From: an uncultured Lachnospiraceae bacterium
GTDB lineage: Bacteria; Bacillota; Clostridia; Lachnospirales; Lachnospiraceae
Length of the DNA stretch: 64,000 nt
Assembly: GCA_902779305.1 (NCBI GenBank)
Contig: CACZBD010000004.1
Location: 124,001-188,000 of the forward strand
Direction: 5' to 3'
In this document: positions 46,855 through 53,957 of the stretch, piece after piece
Numbering within the stretch: the first letter of the stretch is position 1
Layout: every line of letters begins with the position of its first letter
The notes under the pieces: generated by a model
Seen by the model: only the letters and a program-made list of their open reading frames with translations
Database searches by the model: none
Told to the model about the DNA's origin: nothing
Position numbers and translations under genes: made by a program

Positions 46855-46884
46855 GTAAAGGGAACCGGTTTTCCGGTTCCTTTT
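46810..46884 (+). repeat. right copy of the 75-bp attachment repeat
   Basis: Matches 38917-38991 with one mismatch in the T-loop region. It includes the tRNA terminator (GGAACCGG/CCGGTTCC). Confidence 0.92.
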
Positions 46885-47080
46885 GTGTTGCTCCAAAGCC
46901 TGTGTTTATGCGCATCTTCGCACTTCTGAAAAATCATTTTCCTGCTTTATTCTGGCTATTCCTGACAGGAAAAATCAGGACATGTTTCCCTCAAAAACTC
47001 CAAAATCAGATGTTGTTCTGAAAGATAGGTCAATTTAGAGGTCAATTATAGGTCAATCGAGGTAACGGGGCTTATTTGCT
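46885..47080 (+). other. second element end: diverged copy of the left-end sequence with AGGTCAA repeats
   Basis: 46890-47010 is a diverged copy of 38995-39110: CAAAGCC, TTTATGCG, CTGACAG and AAAAATCAGGA match in order. It continues with AGGTCAA-type repeats at 47025, 47037 and 47048, 11-12 bases apart, in the position where the first element has ATAGGTAACTTTT. No gene here. Confidence 0.6.
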
Positions 47081-47082
47081 AA

Positions 47083-47160
47083 TTTGAGTTTAACTCAAAT
47101 CTAATTCAAGTTTAACTCGACAAAATATATTTAACGAGTTAAAATCGAGTTAGATCGAAT
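47083..47160 (+). promoter_or_regulatory. operator array ahead of the AlbA_2 regulator gene
   Basis: A palindrome TTTGAG-TTTAA-CTCAAA (47083-47099), the near palindrome TCAAG-TTTAA-CTCGA (47106-47120), then CGAGTTAAA and CGAGTTAGA near 47136 and 47146, all variants of one GAGTTTAACTC core, spaced by roughly two and one helical turns. Confidence 0.6.
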
Positions 47161-47175
47161 TAAGGAGGAGTTAAA

Positions 47176-48828
47176 ATGCGGACAATACCACACAAAGAGA
47201 ATCTGACAGTCGAGTTTAAAAGCGATATAAAAAAACTACCTGATAATGAATTAATAGATGAAATAGTAGGAATGACTAATACAAAGGGTGGAACACTATA
47301 CTTAGGCGTAGAGGATGATGGAAAAATAACCGGAGTCAGCAATATGCATAAGGATGCTATTGGTGTAACAGCACTTATTGCAAATAAAACAGTTCCATCA
47401 GTATCTGTTCGGGCAGATATTGTTACAGAAGAGGGGAAAGATGTACTAAAAATAGAAATACCGATAAGTAGAACAGTGGTGTCTACTAGTTCCGGAAGAA
47501 TGTTAAAACGAAGACTAAAAGCAGATGGGTTGCCGGAAGTTATACCGATGTTTTCTTATGAGATCGTAACCAGATTATCGGAATTAAAGTTGTTAGATTT
47601 TTCGGCAGGTCCACTTGCGGGGGCAACTATCAACGATTTTGATCCAAGTCAAAGGTTAAGATTGCGAAACATCATACAGACGAACCCTGGCGGGGAAAAA
47701 AACCTGCTTAGTCTATCAGATGAAGAATTAGACAAGGCTTTACGCTTTACCACAGAGATAGATGGGAAAACATATCCAACAGTGACAGGTATGCTAATTC
47801 TTGGAAGAGAAAACAAAATCACAGAGTTGATGCCTACTGCCAAAGCATCGTTTCAAGTGTTAGAGGGAACGAAGGTTAGAGTAAATACGGAGACAACGGC
47901 TCCTTTACTGGAGGTATTTGAAAAATTCGAAACATATTCTGAAGCATGGAATCCCGAACGAGAAGTAGAGTATGGTATGTTTAGGGTTGCAATTCCTGAA
48001 TTTGATAAAGCCGCATTTAGGGAAGGATTAATAAATGCATTCTGTCATAGAGATTATACGATGCTTGGAACCGTGAGAGTTCTAATTGATGATGAAGGAA
48101 TGACTATTAGCAGTCCGGGAGGATTTATAGACGGTGTTACGCTGGATAATCTTCTTACGGTGGAGCCCCATGGAAAAAATCCGGCATTGGCAGATGCATT
48201 AAAAAGAATTGGACTAGCCGAGAAAACCGGGCGGGGAATTGATCGTATATATGAAGGATCTATATTGTATGGAAGACCGTGGCCGGATTATTCCGAGACG
48301 ACTAGTACAAATGTAAAACTGTTTATTCAAAGGGCTAAAGCAGATGAGAAGTTTACCAAATTTATTTCGGATGAACAGAATAGATTGGGTAGACCGCTAT
48401 CAATATATGCACTGATGATTTTGTCTATACTAAAGAATGAGAGACGACTTACAATTGATCGGATCACCGAATTGACACATTTGTCGGAAGGAAAATTAAG
48501 AGGTTCGATAGAAAATCTTATAGAAGATGATCTTGTCGAGGGGGTTGGAAACGGTAAGTCAAGATCGTATCATCTTTCCGAAAAAGTGTATAAGGAAAAC
48601 AATAAGAGCATCCAGTATGTGAGACAGACGGGAATAGATAAGGTTGCCTTCCCGGAACTTATAATAAAATTGGCCAATACACAAGATGGTTATATTACAA
48701 AACAGGATGTAGCAGAACTATTAAAGATAACTCCGCAACAGGCGTATTCAGAAATAAAGAAACTGATTAAAGAAGGGAAGATGTATAAGTTCTGTGGGGG
48801 GAAATATACGAAGTATAAAGTGCTTTAA
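47176..48828 (+). CDS. AlbA_2 DNA-binding / HATPase_c_4 transcriptional regulator
   Basis: 550 residues. The AlbA_2 (Schlafen-like) domain (residues ~5-120: LTVEFKSDIKKL, TKGGTLYLGVEDDGKI) precedes an ATPase-like module (FREGLINAFCHRDY, LAEKTGRGIDRIYEGS), and the C-terminal ~150 residues carry winged-helix units (LTIDRITELTHLSEGKLRGSIENL). This family acts as transcription factors or nucleic-acid ATPases in mobile DNA. AAGGAGG is eight bases from ATG. The repeated operators upstream suggest autoregulation. A relative sits at 60977-62299. Confidence 0.85.
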   Translation: MRTIPHKENLTVEFKSDIKKLPDNELIDEIVGMTNTKGGTLYLGVEDDGKITGVSNMHKDAIGVTALIANKTVPSVSVRADIVTEEGKDVLKIEIPISRTVVSTSSGRMLKRRLKADGLPEVIPMFSYEIVTRLSELKLLDFSAGPLAGATINDFDPSQRLRLRNIIQTNPGGEKNLLSLSDEELDKALRFTTEIDGKTYPTVTGMLILGRENKITELMPTAKASFQVLEGTKVRVNTETTAPLLEVFEKFETYSEAWNPEREVEYGMFRVAIPEFDKAAFREGLINAFCHRDYTMLGTVRVLIDDEGMTISSPGGFIDGVTLDNLLTVEPHGKNPALADALKRIGLAEKTGRGIDRIYEGSILYGRPWPDYSETTSTNVKLFIQRAKADEKFTKFISDEQNRLGRPLSIYALMILSILKNERRLTIDRITELTHLSEGKLRGSIENLIEDDLVEGVGNGKSRSYHLSEKVYKENNKSIQYVRQTGIDKVAFPELIIKLANTQDGYITKQDVAELLKITPQQAYSEIKKLIKEGKMYKFCGGKYTKYKVL

Positions 48829-48875
48829 GTATATAAACGTATTCTTGTAATTTACAGATAGAATGGGAGAAATCA

Positions 48876-49328
48876 TTGAAAGAAATAAGAGAAAACATAA
48901 AAAAGACATATGAAGAATCTAAAAGAATAATAAAAAAGGCTCAGAAAGAACAGCAGTTGGTACTGTTTGTGGGAGCTGGTGCTTCTATAGATTCTGGTAT
49001 TCCATCTTGGGAAACTGCTATAAACATGATAGCAGATCGATTAGATATAGAAAAAAAAGAAAGAATAGACACATTAAGAATACCTCAGTTTTATTATAAT
49101 TCTCGAGGGAAAAAGGAATATACACAATTAATGCGTCAAATATTCCGATCAGGAGAAGATTTAGATTTAAACCCTATTCATAAAGAATTGATAAAGATAA
49201 ACGCAGGAACAATTGTAACAACAAATTATGATAAATTGATAGAAAAAGCCGCAGAGGAAAATGCAGAAGTGCTTGATGTGGTAAGCTGTAATGAAGACTT
49301 GTTGTTGAAAAAAGGAAAATTCTTTTAG
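48876..49328 (+). pseudogene. truncated SIR2-family gene
   Basis: 150 residues. FVGAGASIDSGIPSW (32-45) and TTNYDKLIE (115-123) are intact SIR2 motifs with a 20-residue charged N-terminal helix. The protein stops at residue 150 (after KKGKFF), before the KIHGD motif, so the NAD pocket is incomplete. No continuation is found in other frames, so it is a decayed 3' end, not a simple frameshift. The start is TTG after GGGAG. Confidence 0.75.
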
Positions 49329-49718
49329 TTCCCAAACGTATAGTTTCATTTTCGACAGATTATACTCCCCCAAAATACATGCAACACTTTGTTTTGAATT
49401 TTCTCCAAGAGGCTTACAAAAAAACGTGCGGAAAAGAAGAAACAAGAGGCAAGATTACTAAAGAAAGCAGAACAGAAAAAACTTGAAGAAAAACGTGAAG
49501 AGAGAAAAGCGGAGAACGAAGAACTTATTGAGGAATACATATTGGAAGGAGGTAGATTTGATGCTATGGCATAATGAATCATACTACTTGTAAACATTTT
49601 ACAAAGAAATGCCGATACATATTTCAGATAAGCGTTAATAGCGTCTAAAAGAAGTGAAAATCGGCGGGTATCTCTCAAAGGAATGAGAGGCTATAAGGAA
49701 AGCCAAGGAGGGTTAAAC
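49329..49718 (+). other. decayed region and leader of the uncharacterised cluster
   Basis: Apart from the coiled-coil remnant, this ~390-base stretch holds no intact gene. Near its end CTCTCA (49672-49677) and TGAGAG (49684-49689) frame AAAGGA, a weak relative of the hairpins at 50953, 53779 and 56198. AAGGAGGG precedes the next ATG. Confidence 0.5.
49419..49574 (+). pseudogene. remnant of a Lys/Glu-rich coiled-coil protein
   Basis: An open frame without start, ending TAA at 49572-49574: charged heptad-like text with EARLLKKAEQ, EEKREERKAE and GGRFDAMA. It is similar in character to C-terminal tails of the cluster proteins that follow, so it may be the last piece of a lost member. Confidence 0.45.
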
Positions 49719-50681
49719 ATGTCGATTAATTTATATTCATTAGAAACTACTGAAATAGTTCCCCAGAAAGCCAATAATACGAATTATTCTTACAGGATCA
49801 ACCAGTCTGCCATTAAGGAAAACTGGGATGAGACGAAAGCGTCTTCTAAGAATCTGATCGAGGAGTCCAAGCAGAACGGATCCTATAGGGAAAGTGTCTC
49901 ACTTGAAGGTGCCGGTCTTGAGGGTATCAAGGCGGGCAAAGGAGCGTATTGTAATTATTCAAGTGATGCTTTCTTCAGGAAGGATATGCCTCTTATAACA
50001 GACAGTGAGGGAAACTATACTGTTGGCGGTCAGATTTTTACAAAAGAAGAACTCGAGGAATGCCGTACCGTATTGAAGGCTGCAGCCGACAGTATCGGAT
50101 GCGGGATCGGAAAGAACGCAAACATATCATATAAGAACTATGCTGAGATGGGTATTGCAGTAAATGCGGTTAAGGAGTATGCGAGTCAGAATCTTACAGA
50201 GAAGCAGGCCGCTGTGGTAAATAAGGCAATGCAGGAATACAATGAGGCTTTGGTTCAGCTTGAAAAGGATACGCTTGCAAGAGCGGGTGCCGTACAAGTG
50301 ACGGGAACCAGGGCATCCGAGTATTATGGAATGGGCCAGCCCATAAGCAAAGATGTACTTGATCATGTTCGAAGCACTATGGGTGTTACCGATGGAAAGT
50401 TGACCGGAGGTACGATATCTGCGACCAATTCTGCTACAAACAAGGAACTAATAGGAAAAATCAGTGATGCGTTTTCAAATGCTGATATCACAGATAAATC
50501 ATCAGTTGATGATCTTATGGAGAAGTACAAAAAACTTGTAACACCGGCATATATGGCATACGGAAACTATGGTGGCAGTGATCTTGCAGGAATACTCGGA
50601 CAAGATGTATCGGGATTCCGGTCGCAGATAGCAAATATGCTTAATGCGATAAAATATCATGCCATGAATTACAGGGTCTGA
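49719..50681 (+). CDS. uncharacterised Ser/Asn-rich protein, cluster gene 1
   Basis: 320 residues, no signal peptide, no TM segment. N-terminus NLYSLETTEIVPQKANN is polar and low complexity. The middle (~105-190) is helical (FTKEELEECRTVLKAAADSIGCG, NLTEKQAAVVNKAMQEYNEAL), then GQPISKDVLDHVRSTMG and a final helical piece. I do not recognise its family with confidence; similar proteins occur in Lachnospiraceae. ATG 49719 is chosen over the ATG at 49683 because AAGGAGGG fits it. It starts the six-gene cluster. Confidence 0.65.
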   Translation: MSINLYSLETTEIVPQKANNTNYSYRINQSAIKENWDETKASSKNLIEESKQNGSYRESVSLEGAGLEGIKAGKGAYCNYSSDAFFRKDMPLITDSEGNYTVGGQIFTKEELEECRTVLKAAADSIGCGIGKNANISYKNYAEMGIAVNAVKEYASQNLTEKQAAVVNKAMQEYNEALVQLEKDTLARAGAVQVTGTRASEYYGMGQPISKDVLDHVRSTMGVTDGKLTGGTISATNSATNKELIGKISDAFSNADITDKSSVDDLMEKYKKLVTPAYMAYGNYGGSDLAGILGQDVSGFRSQIANMLNAIKYHAMNYRV

Positions 50682-51007
50682 TTGAATTGGTACTACCATT
50701 CAATATAGATCGGTCGGGTCACGGAAAGCGTGGCCCGATTTTGCATTTCACGACAATAAAACTACGTTTCACAACAAATAGGTTATGAAGAATCTCGTCC
50801 GAAACAATATAAATGCCAGAAGAAGAAACAGTTAAATCTAAATGCCAAATGGTCGTTTTATGACATTTTGCAGTCGAATCATGACATCCTTATAATTTGA
50901 GCTGAAAAATATGTCGATAATCATATCAGATAAATAAATATGCTAAGGATAGCAGCTGTATTCAAAGGATTGAGTTTTGAATACAGCTGTCTTTGTGAGG
51001 AGGAAGC
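50682..51007 (+). other. leader region of cluster gene 2
   Basis: No gene. GTCGTTTTATGACATTTTGCAGTC-like block (50852-50875, 24 bases; see its relative at 53678-53701) is followed by TAAGGATAGCAGC and the perfect hairpin at 50953-50989. Both features recur ahead of other genes in the cluster. Confidence 0.6.
50953..50989 (+). promoter_or_regulatory. conserved hairpin RNA element, copy 1
   Basis: CAGCTGTATTCAAA (50953-50966), loop GGATTGAGT, TTTGAATACAGCTG (50976-50989): 14 perfect pairs, preceded by TAAGGATAG and ending 18 bases before ATG 51008. Same loop as copies 2 and 3. Confidence 0.7.
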
Positions 51008-52054
51008 ATGTTACAAACAACAGGGGCAAATGACACATATGGATTTCGTTATTATGACAGATATGGTAACAAGCAGTCTGTAACGTTACGACAAGATGAC
51101 AGGGGCGGACTCGCCAAGGTAAACGATGACGGAACGCAGACAGAGTTGATGGAATTCAAGGGAGTAAAAACAAGTGAAGCGCCCATGCCGTGCGAGAACT
51201 ATAACAACCTGAAGCCTTTGGGAATGGGATCCGCAACGCTTGGTTGGAATACTCTTTTTCATGAATCATTTGATGTGGCGAAGGCTTATTATTCCGGGAA
51301 TACTACGGTTGATGATGTATCTGACTATATCAGAAGTCTCTGCTCTTTTGGTAGTGCAGATAAATCTCAGATATCCAATTCGCTGTCAACGATATATGAA
51401 CACATGTCAAGAGCAAACACGAGAAATGCAGTCAATCAGAACATGCGGGAAGCGGAGCGATTCTTTTCGGAAACAGGTCTTAGGCAGGATACGGAGGATT
51501 ATTACAGTAACCATAAGGGGATCATATACTATAACTCTGATCACTATTTTGCCTGCGAAAACATACAGACTGTCATCAAGAATACTCTTAATGAAATGGC
51601 ACAGAAGTACGGAGTAGGTTCGCCGGACTATGAAAGGCTGAACGAGAGCCGGACATTTATAGACGGAGGAATCACTTATAATGGCATTTGGAATCAGGAA
51701 ACATTGCAGACTAATCGCTATCACGCTATGGATGATATAGAATTCTTAGCTCATGATTTTGTCCCCGATAAGAGATTTGTATATTGTGAGGCAAGCATTA
51801 GGCTGGGCGAAGAACAAAGGAATAACAGGATGCTGTCTATAATCAAAGAGTATGCTGAAAACAAGCTTCTTAAGGCGGATGATAGTAAAGATCATAACAT
51901 TCGGATAGAAATGGAAAGAAACAGCCACAGCATTTCAGGACACATAGAAAAGAGAAACAGCTTACACAGGAGCCTGGCCGAACTGGGAATATCAGTTAAT
52001 AATACACCGGATTGGTTATGGCACTCGGATTATTTCGGGATGATATGTGTTTAA
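51008..52054 (+). CDS. uncharacterised protein, cluster gene 2
   Basis: 348 residues, soluble, no signal peptide. It opens GFRYYDRYGNKQSVTLR; other segments are LGWNTLFHESFDVAKAYYSGN, HMSRANTRNAVNQNMREAERFF and EFLAHDFVPDKRFVYCEA. No family recognised. GGAGGA lies seven bases before ATG 51008. Preceded by the hairpin at 50953-50989 and followed 45 bases later by gene 3, perhaps as one unit. Confidence 0.6.
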   Translation: MLQTTGANDTYGFRYYDRYGNKQSVTLRQDDRGGLAKVNDDGTQTELMEFKGVKTSEAPMPCENYNNLKPLGMGSATLGWNTLFHESFDVAKAYYSGNTTVDDVSDYIRSLCSFGSADKSQISNSLSTIYEHMSRANTRNAVNQNMREAERFFSETGLRQDTEDYYSNHKGIIYYNSDHYFACENIQTVIKNTLNEMAQKYGVGSPDYERLNESRTFIDGGITYNGIWNQETLQTNRYHAMDDIEFLAHDFVPDKRFVYCEASIRLGEEQRNNRMLSIIKEYAENKLLKADDSKDHNIRIEMERNSHSISGHIEKRNSLHRSLAELGISVNNTPDWLWHSDYFGMICV

Positions 52055-52099
52055 TATTTTTATGACAGATGACCTGACGGGATCAAAGGGGGATTAAAC

Positions 52100-53026
52100 A
52101 TGACAGGAACAACAGTAGCATCATATTTCAATTACAGCAGTTACATAAGTTGCCAGACCTCAAGCAAGAATAAGGAGGGAGTATCATTCTCCGACAGTAT
52201 TGATGTCAAAAGTGACAAACTCCAAAAACAGGAGTCTCAGAGAGGAACCGTCATGAAAGAGTATTATGCGAAAAAGCCGCAGTACAAGGAGAGGACAAAA
52301 GAACGGGTTGATGGCGGTTATGTTGTTCTAAAGTGTGCCGGAATCTCCGCCGAGGACATGGAAGACATGTTCATGAATGAGTTTAAGGATGTGATGAGCA
52401 AGGTCATTGCCGGGATTCCGCATCACGCTACAAGACCATATGATGAAGAAACAGTTATTATTTCCGAAGAGGGATGGGAAAACATGAAGAAGGATCCCGA
52501 TTATGCTGCGTATGTAGTAGGCCTGCTTCAAGAAGACAGATCCTTTGCAAATCCGTTCTTTGCTATGGGAGATAAGGGAAGTTATATTGTGCAGCATTTT
52601 GGAGCATCTCCGGAGGACTATCATGGAGTCGGCTTTAGCAAGATATATGGTGGTACTGCCGCAGGAGCACGTTCGATGTATAACTCGGCGAAGGCTACAG
52701 GAGGCATAGAGACACGTGGTCCGCAGGCAGACCTTCAGCCACCGGCAGACTATAATCTCTGGGAAGAGAGAAGAAAAGCAAAGAGGCGCAAAAGAAAAGA
52801 ACAGCTTGATGAAGAAATCATGGCCAGGTATTACCAGAAGAAGCGAATAGATGGAATGTATGAAAGAAAACTCTACGAGAATATGGAACTCGAACGATCT
52901 CGCACTGCGGCTGAAATGATAGGGTCGCGGAGCAACACATCACATGCGCCGAAGCTTTCTATGGCAAGCGGTATGGCATTTTATGAAGCGGCATTTATGA
53001 CATCTGATATAGCTGAAATGTTTTAG
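52100..53026 (+). CDS. uncharacterised protein, DUF6033-like, cluster gene 3
   Basis: 308 residues. A polar N-terminus (SYFNYSSYISCQTSS) is followed by a core VIISEEGWENMKKDPDYAAYV-type segment (residues ~122-142) and a basic helical tail (EERRKAKRRKRKEQLDEEIM near 222-241). The core is shared with gene 4. From memory it resembles the DUF6033 group of Lachnospiraceae, function unknown; I hold that name with low confidence. GGGGG precedes the ATG; 11 bases separate it from gene 4. Confidence 0.65.
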   Translation: MTGTTVASYFNYSSYISCQTSSKNKEGVSFSDSIDVKSDKLQKQESQRGTVMKEYYAKKPQYKERTKERVDGGYVVLKCAGISAEDMEDMFMNEFKDVMSKVIAGIPHHATRPYDEETVIISEEGWENMKKDPDYAAYVVGLLQEDRSFANPFFAMGDKGSYIVQHFGASPEDYHGVGFSKIYGGTAAGARSMYNSAKATGGIETRGPQADLQPPADYNLWEERRKAKRRKRKEQLDEEIMARYYQKKRIDGMYERKLYENMELERSRTAAEMIGSRSNTSHAPKLSMASGMAFYEAAFMTSDIAEMF

Positions 53027-53037
53027 GAGCATTTTGT

Positions 53038-53673
53038 ATGAATAATATTATCACGATCAGCAGTATGAGCCGTTCGTTCCGACAGACACCGGTTCGCAGA
53101 CCAAATAACAATGATGCAAGCGGAGCATCTTTTGAGGAGTGTGTTCAAAAAGAAGTGGATAAACAGAGTCTCCCGAATAACGAAACTATACGGAGTGTAG
53201 ATGAATATCGGACATACTTGAATAATAAGCTTCAGAACCTGTCATTTGATTCATCAAACAGAATGGACACAACGATGGTATCCATATCGGATGCAGGTAT
53301 TAGTCGCATGATGAGGGATCCCGGATATGAGGAGTGGGTTATAGGCCAAGTCAAGTCCATGTTTTCTGCAAATGATCCGTTCAGCGGAATATCGGGCGGG
53401 AAGTTTATAATAATGCGCTTTAGAGAGAAAGAATCCGATTTTAATATAACAATGGAGCGAGCCGGTTTCCCAAACGGTCAGGACAGTATGATGCCTAAGA
53501 CTCATAAGGATGAAGACGAGGGCTTCTGGGGCAGGCGTCAAAATCGGCTTGAAGAGCACATTGAAATAAGTGAAGAGATCCGTGAAAGGGAGGCGGAAGG
53601 TCTATCGGTAATGATCAATCCGTTTCTGGATATAAGCGGGGGAAAAGTCGTTGAGGGTAATACCACAAACTGA
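53038..53673 (+). CDS. uncharacterised protein, paralogue of gene 3, cluster gene 4
   Basis: 211 residues. SISDAGISRMMRDPGYEEWV (residues ~80-100) aligns with ISEEGWENMKKDPDYAAYV of gene 3, followed by ANDPF as ANPFF there. N-terminus SSMSRSFRQTPVRRPNNND is polar and basic. No signal peptide. Shorter than gene 3 because it lacks the basic tail. Ribosome site TTTTAGGAGC lies in the end of gene 3, so the two are coupled. Confidence 0.65.
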   Translation: MNNIITISSMSRSFRQTPVRRPNNNDASGASFEECVQKEVDKQSLPNNETIRSVDEYRTYLNNKLQNLSFDSSNRMDTTMVSISDAGISRMMRDPGYEEWVIGQVKSMFSANDPFSGISGGKFIIMRFREKESDFNITMERAGFPNGQDSMMPKTHKDEDEGFWGRRQNRLEEHIEISEEIREREAEGLSVMINPFLDISGGKVVEGNTTN

Positions 53674-53778
53674 AATAGTCGTTTTGTGTCATTTTACAGT
53701 CTGTTTATGCAGTGAGGGTTTAGTGGCTATAAAGACACGACGATAAAACTATCAAAATATCATAAGAGCTAAGGATGG

Positions 53779-53820
53779 CGGCTGCGTTCAAAGGATTGAA
53801 CCTTGATCACGGCCGTTTTT
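53779..53820 (+). promoter_or_regulatory. conserved hairpin RNA element, copy 2
   Basis: CGGCTGCGTTCAA (53779-53791) pairs with TTGATCACGGCCG (53803-53815) with one wobble and two mismatches; loop AGGATTGAACC; followed by TTTTT (53816-53820). Preceded by CTAAGGATGG as in copy 1. Located 142 bases before gene 5. Confidence 0.65.
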
Positions 53821-53856
53821 GTAACTAACAATAATATACCGCTCGGACCTTTCCGG

Positions 53857-53942
53857 GCGCACGACATCCGGTGGATGTCGGTCATGCGCGGACCGAAACG
53901 GAGTGTAGACAGCGGTGCAGCTCTGACTGACAGATGAGCTGC
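53857..53942 (+). promoter_or_regulatory. structured leader of cluster gene 5
   Basis: GCGCA (53857-53861) encloses GACATCC-GGT-GGATGTC (53863-53879) and pairs with TGCGC (53885-53889). A second stem GCAGCTC (53917-53923) / GAGCTGC (53936-53942) ends directly at the GGAAAGGGGG ribosome site. Unusually G/C-rich for this region. Confidence 0.55.
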
Positions 53943-53957
53943 GGAAAGGGGGATAAT

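Larger units (their letters stand above)
38917..46884. mobile_element. genomic island integrated in tRNA-Gln (defence island, no integrase)
   Basis: About 7.9 kb between 75-bp direct repeats, one in an intact tRNA-Gln and one in a damaged copy. Both inner ends carry repeated ATAGGTAACTT motifs (39113, 39133; 46727, 46739) that look like recombinase arm sites. Base composition is more AT-rich than the flank by eye. Cargo: Pycsar-like operon, two XRE regulators, an AMP-forming ligase, a SIR2-like protein and a type III toxin-antitoxin. No integrase, excisionase or relaxase is seen inside, so it would need enzymes supplied from elsewhere. Confidence 0.85.

Noticed and set aside
48876..49574. One frameshifted gene joining the SIR2 fragment and the coiled-coil tail
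   Set aside because: No SIR2 motif (KIHGD or later) appears in any frame between them, and the tail looks like the neighbouring cluster, so they are treated as two remnants.
50890..50925. Motility sigma factor (SigD) promoter from GTCGATAA, and GACGATAA near 53745
   Set aside because: The -35 TAAA is not at the required spacing in either case, and the third leader lacks the -10 motif.
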